DNA of 20,153 nucleotides, from contig CAJVPJ010000641.1 in the NCBI GenBank assembly GCA_910592205.1, positions 1-20,153 of the forward strand. Reading direction: 5' to 3'. A model generated the notes under the pieces. It was given only the letters and a program-made list of their open reading frames with translations. It was not told the origin of the DNA and searched no databases. A program made the translations under genes and the position numbers. Positions 19,290 to 20,153 of this stretch are shown here, in pieces (positions within the stretch are counted from its first letter, which is position 1; every line of letters begins with the position of its first letter). The DNA comes from Paraglomus occultum. Lineage: Eukaryota > Glomeromycota > Glomeromycetes > Paraglomerales > Paraglomeraceae.

Positions 19290-19342
19290 TACAGTCAAAC
19301 CTCTCTAAGTGCACGTCGTCGGGTCCGACGTGCATTTAGAGA
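19290..19342 (+). mobile_element. DNA-transposon terminal repeat, pogo/Tigger-like
   Basis: The sequence begins TACAGTCAAACCTCTCTAAG: a TA dinucleotide, the usual target of the Tc1/mariner superfamily, then CAGT and a pyrimidine-rich start typical of pogo/Tigger-type terminal repeats. Directly inside it is a hairpin: CTCTAAGTGCACGTCG (19303-19318) pairs with CGACGTGCATTTAGAG (19326-19341), with a single G-T wobble over 16 bp and a 7-base loop. By orientation the element should extend to the right. No matching right end (GGTTTGACTG) was found before the window ends, and no transposase frame is visible. So it is either truncated, a solo end, or contains the neighbouring gene. The class is inferred from end structure alone. 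Confidence 0.55.
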
Positions 19343-19682
19343 ACGCCAATCATTTTGTTCACGTGACCTCTTTGCGTATATACAGCATACTAATATTAAT
19401 ATTAATACTACCATTAACGATTGTAGGTTTCAACTGCGTTTATTCAAATTTTTAATGAAAAAAAGTTCAATTATTTATCATTGTAGAAAGCTCCTAATAA
19501 TTGTTTGCTTCCGAGAAAGCATCCTCAAGTCGTCTTACAATCTTACTTAATCATACTAATCCACAAAATATTTGAAACACTGGCGCAATTGTTACAATCA
19601 TTGGTACACCCGTGTGACGTAATACAATAAACGTTGAGATGAGATGAGATGCTCTTTCTGAGTAAAACTTGTTCATTCAAAC
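19343..19682. other. Spacer upstream of the right-edge gene
   Basis: AT-rich DNA between the transposon-type end and the ATG at 19683. It includes an ATTAAT-type short repeat at about 19392-19408 and three copies of GAGAT at about 19637-19651. It may be transposon interior, promoter, or both. A 89-codon plus-strand frame at 19281-19550 overlaps the terminal repeat and is probably chance. Confidence 0.4.
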
Positions 19683-20153
19683 ATGTCGTTAGCATCAGGG
19701 ACTATTGCAATTGACAACTTGATTGAATTGTCTTTGGAAAGTGAAAATGTAAACTTAAGACTTCAATGGATTTCTTACGAGGAAATCACCGACGTTGAAC
19801 CAATCCAAATTGACAATGTATACTGCGCTATTCGCAAATATTTGTCGTATGGTGAAATGGAAGAAACACCGATAACGCTGGTATTCGTTGGAAATAGTGA
19901 AGAATGTACACCAACCCTTGTAAGTGAGTTTGCAAGGGTATACGCACTTCCGACACACAAGTACGATAATGACGATAATCAGTTCAGAAGATATTCCGAA
20001 TGGCTTTATCATCGCAACAAACGCATAAAGGGATTCACCAAGTCTAATGACGATAACTATTACATGGTTGCTAATGAACTCTTTTACCATTGTTATTCTC
20101 TTTATGGCTTCTGCTCCACATGTGGAATACTCCGATGTAGTCCCGTGTGGTGC
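19683..20153 (+). CDS. N-terminal part of a Glomeromycotina-type protein, likely kinase
   Basis: An open frame of 157 codons starts at the ATG at 19683 and is still open at the window edge, so the gene is truncated here. The region begins MSLASGTIAIDNLIELSLES, has a beta-rich stretch around residue 65 (TPITLVFVGNSEECTPT), a polar middle (THKYDNDDNQFRRYSEWLYHR), and ends in a cysteine cluster, YGFCSTCGILRCSPVWC (three CxxC-like spacings, possibly zinc-binding). From memory, a similar N-terminal block with this Cys cluster precedes the protein kinase domain in many Rhizophagus-like proteins; no kinase motif lies within the window, so the kinase call is inference. A GTAAGT occurs inside at about 19919 but the frame continues through it. 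It belongs to a family I believe is expanded in arbuscular mycorrhizal fungi. Confidence 0.7.
   Translation, partial: MSLASGTIAIDNLIELSLESENVNLRLQWISYEEITDVEPIQIDNVYCAIRKYLSYGEMEETPITLVFVGNSEECTPTLVSEFARVYALPTHKYDNDDNQFRRYSEWLYHRNKRIKGFTKSNDDNYYMVANELFYHCYSLYGFCSTCGILRCSPVWC

Noticed and set aside
1-20153. CRISPR array, prokaryotic operon, rRNA genes, telomeric repeats or viral genes
   Set aside because: No regularly spaced repeats with unique spacers, no rRNA signatures, no telomere-like arrays and no viral protein motifs were seen; spliced genes show a eukaryotic genome.

Overview
The window looks like nuclear DNA from a filamentous fungus, most probably an arbuscular mycorrhizal fungus (Glomeromycotina) or a close relative. 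It is AT-rich, and its genes are split by short GT-AG introns (44-123 nt in my models) with CTGAC/CTAAT-like branch points. It carries an F-box protein of the type expanded in these fungi. The right edge holds the start of a gene whose N-terminal region resembles, from memory, the one found before kinase domains in Glomeromycotina proteins. The lineage call is inference; I could not run a search.

Left part (1-2500): a two-exon CsbD-like stress-protein gene (1186-1596, +) with a TATA box, an intact tRNA-Glu(UUC) gene (2202-2273, +), and a possible 54-residue ORF (2314-2478, +).

Centre-left (2534-5896, -): a ten-exon Noc1/Mak21/CEBPZ ribosome-biogenesis gene. I rebuilt it splice site by splice site; it stays in frame for 834 codons and ends in the family's typical C-terminal tail. 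A possible small spliced gene diverges from it (6123-6436, +).

Centre (7682-8919, -): a two-exon F-box protein. Next to it are a doubtful 66-codon ORF containing a 15-bp repeat, and a possible small coiled-coil gene (9305-9682, -) whose intron carries a 12-bp minisatellite. At 10917-12368 (-) lies a two-exon mitochondrial gamma-butyrobetaine dioxygenase-like gene of carnitine synthesis, with all expected metal ligands and a poly-Asp insertion.

Right part (12.4-19.7 kb): gene-poor and AT-rich, with inverted repeats, a palindrome pair and gene relics. One relic (16.05-16.46 kb, -) reads through three segments with two compensating frame changes at homopolymer runs and contains an AT-hook-like motif. 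Another (18.65-19.25 kb, -) looks like a broken OB-fold-type gene and is cut off next to a DNA-transposon-type terminal repeat at 19290. A new gene starts at 19683 (+) and runs off the window.

The recognisable genes belong to separate housekeeping and lineage-specific functions (stress response, translation, ribosome assembly, ubiquitin targeting, carnitine synthesis, signalling). There is no operon-like logic and I see no convincing new multi-gene system. The most useful second looks are the two relics, the transposon end, the repeat-bearing intron and the small spliced genes.
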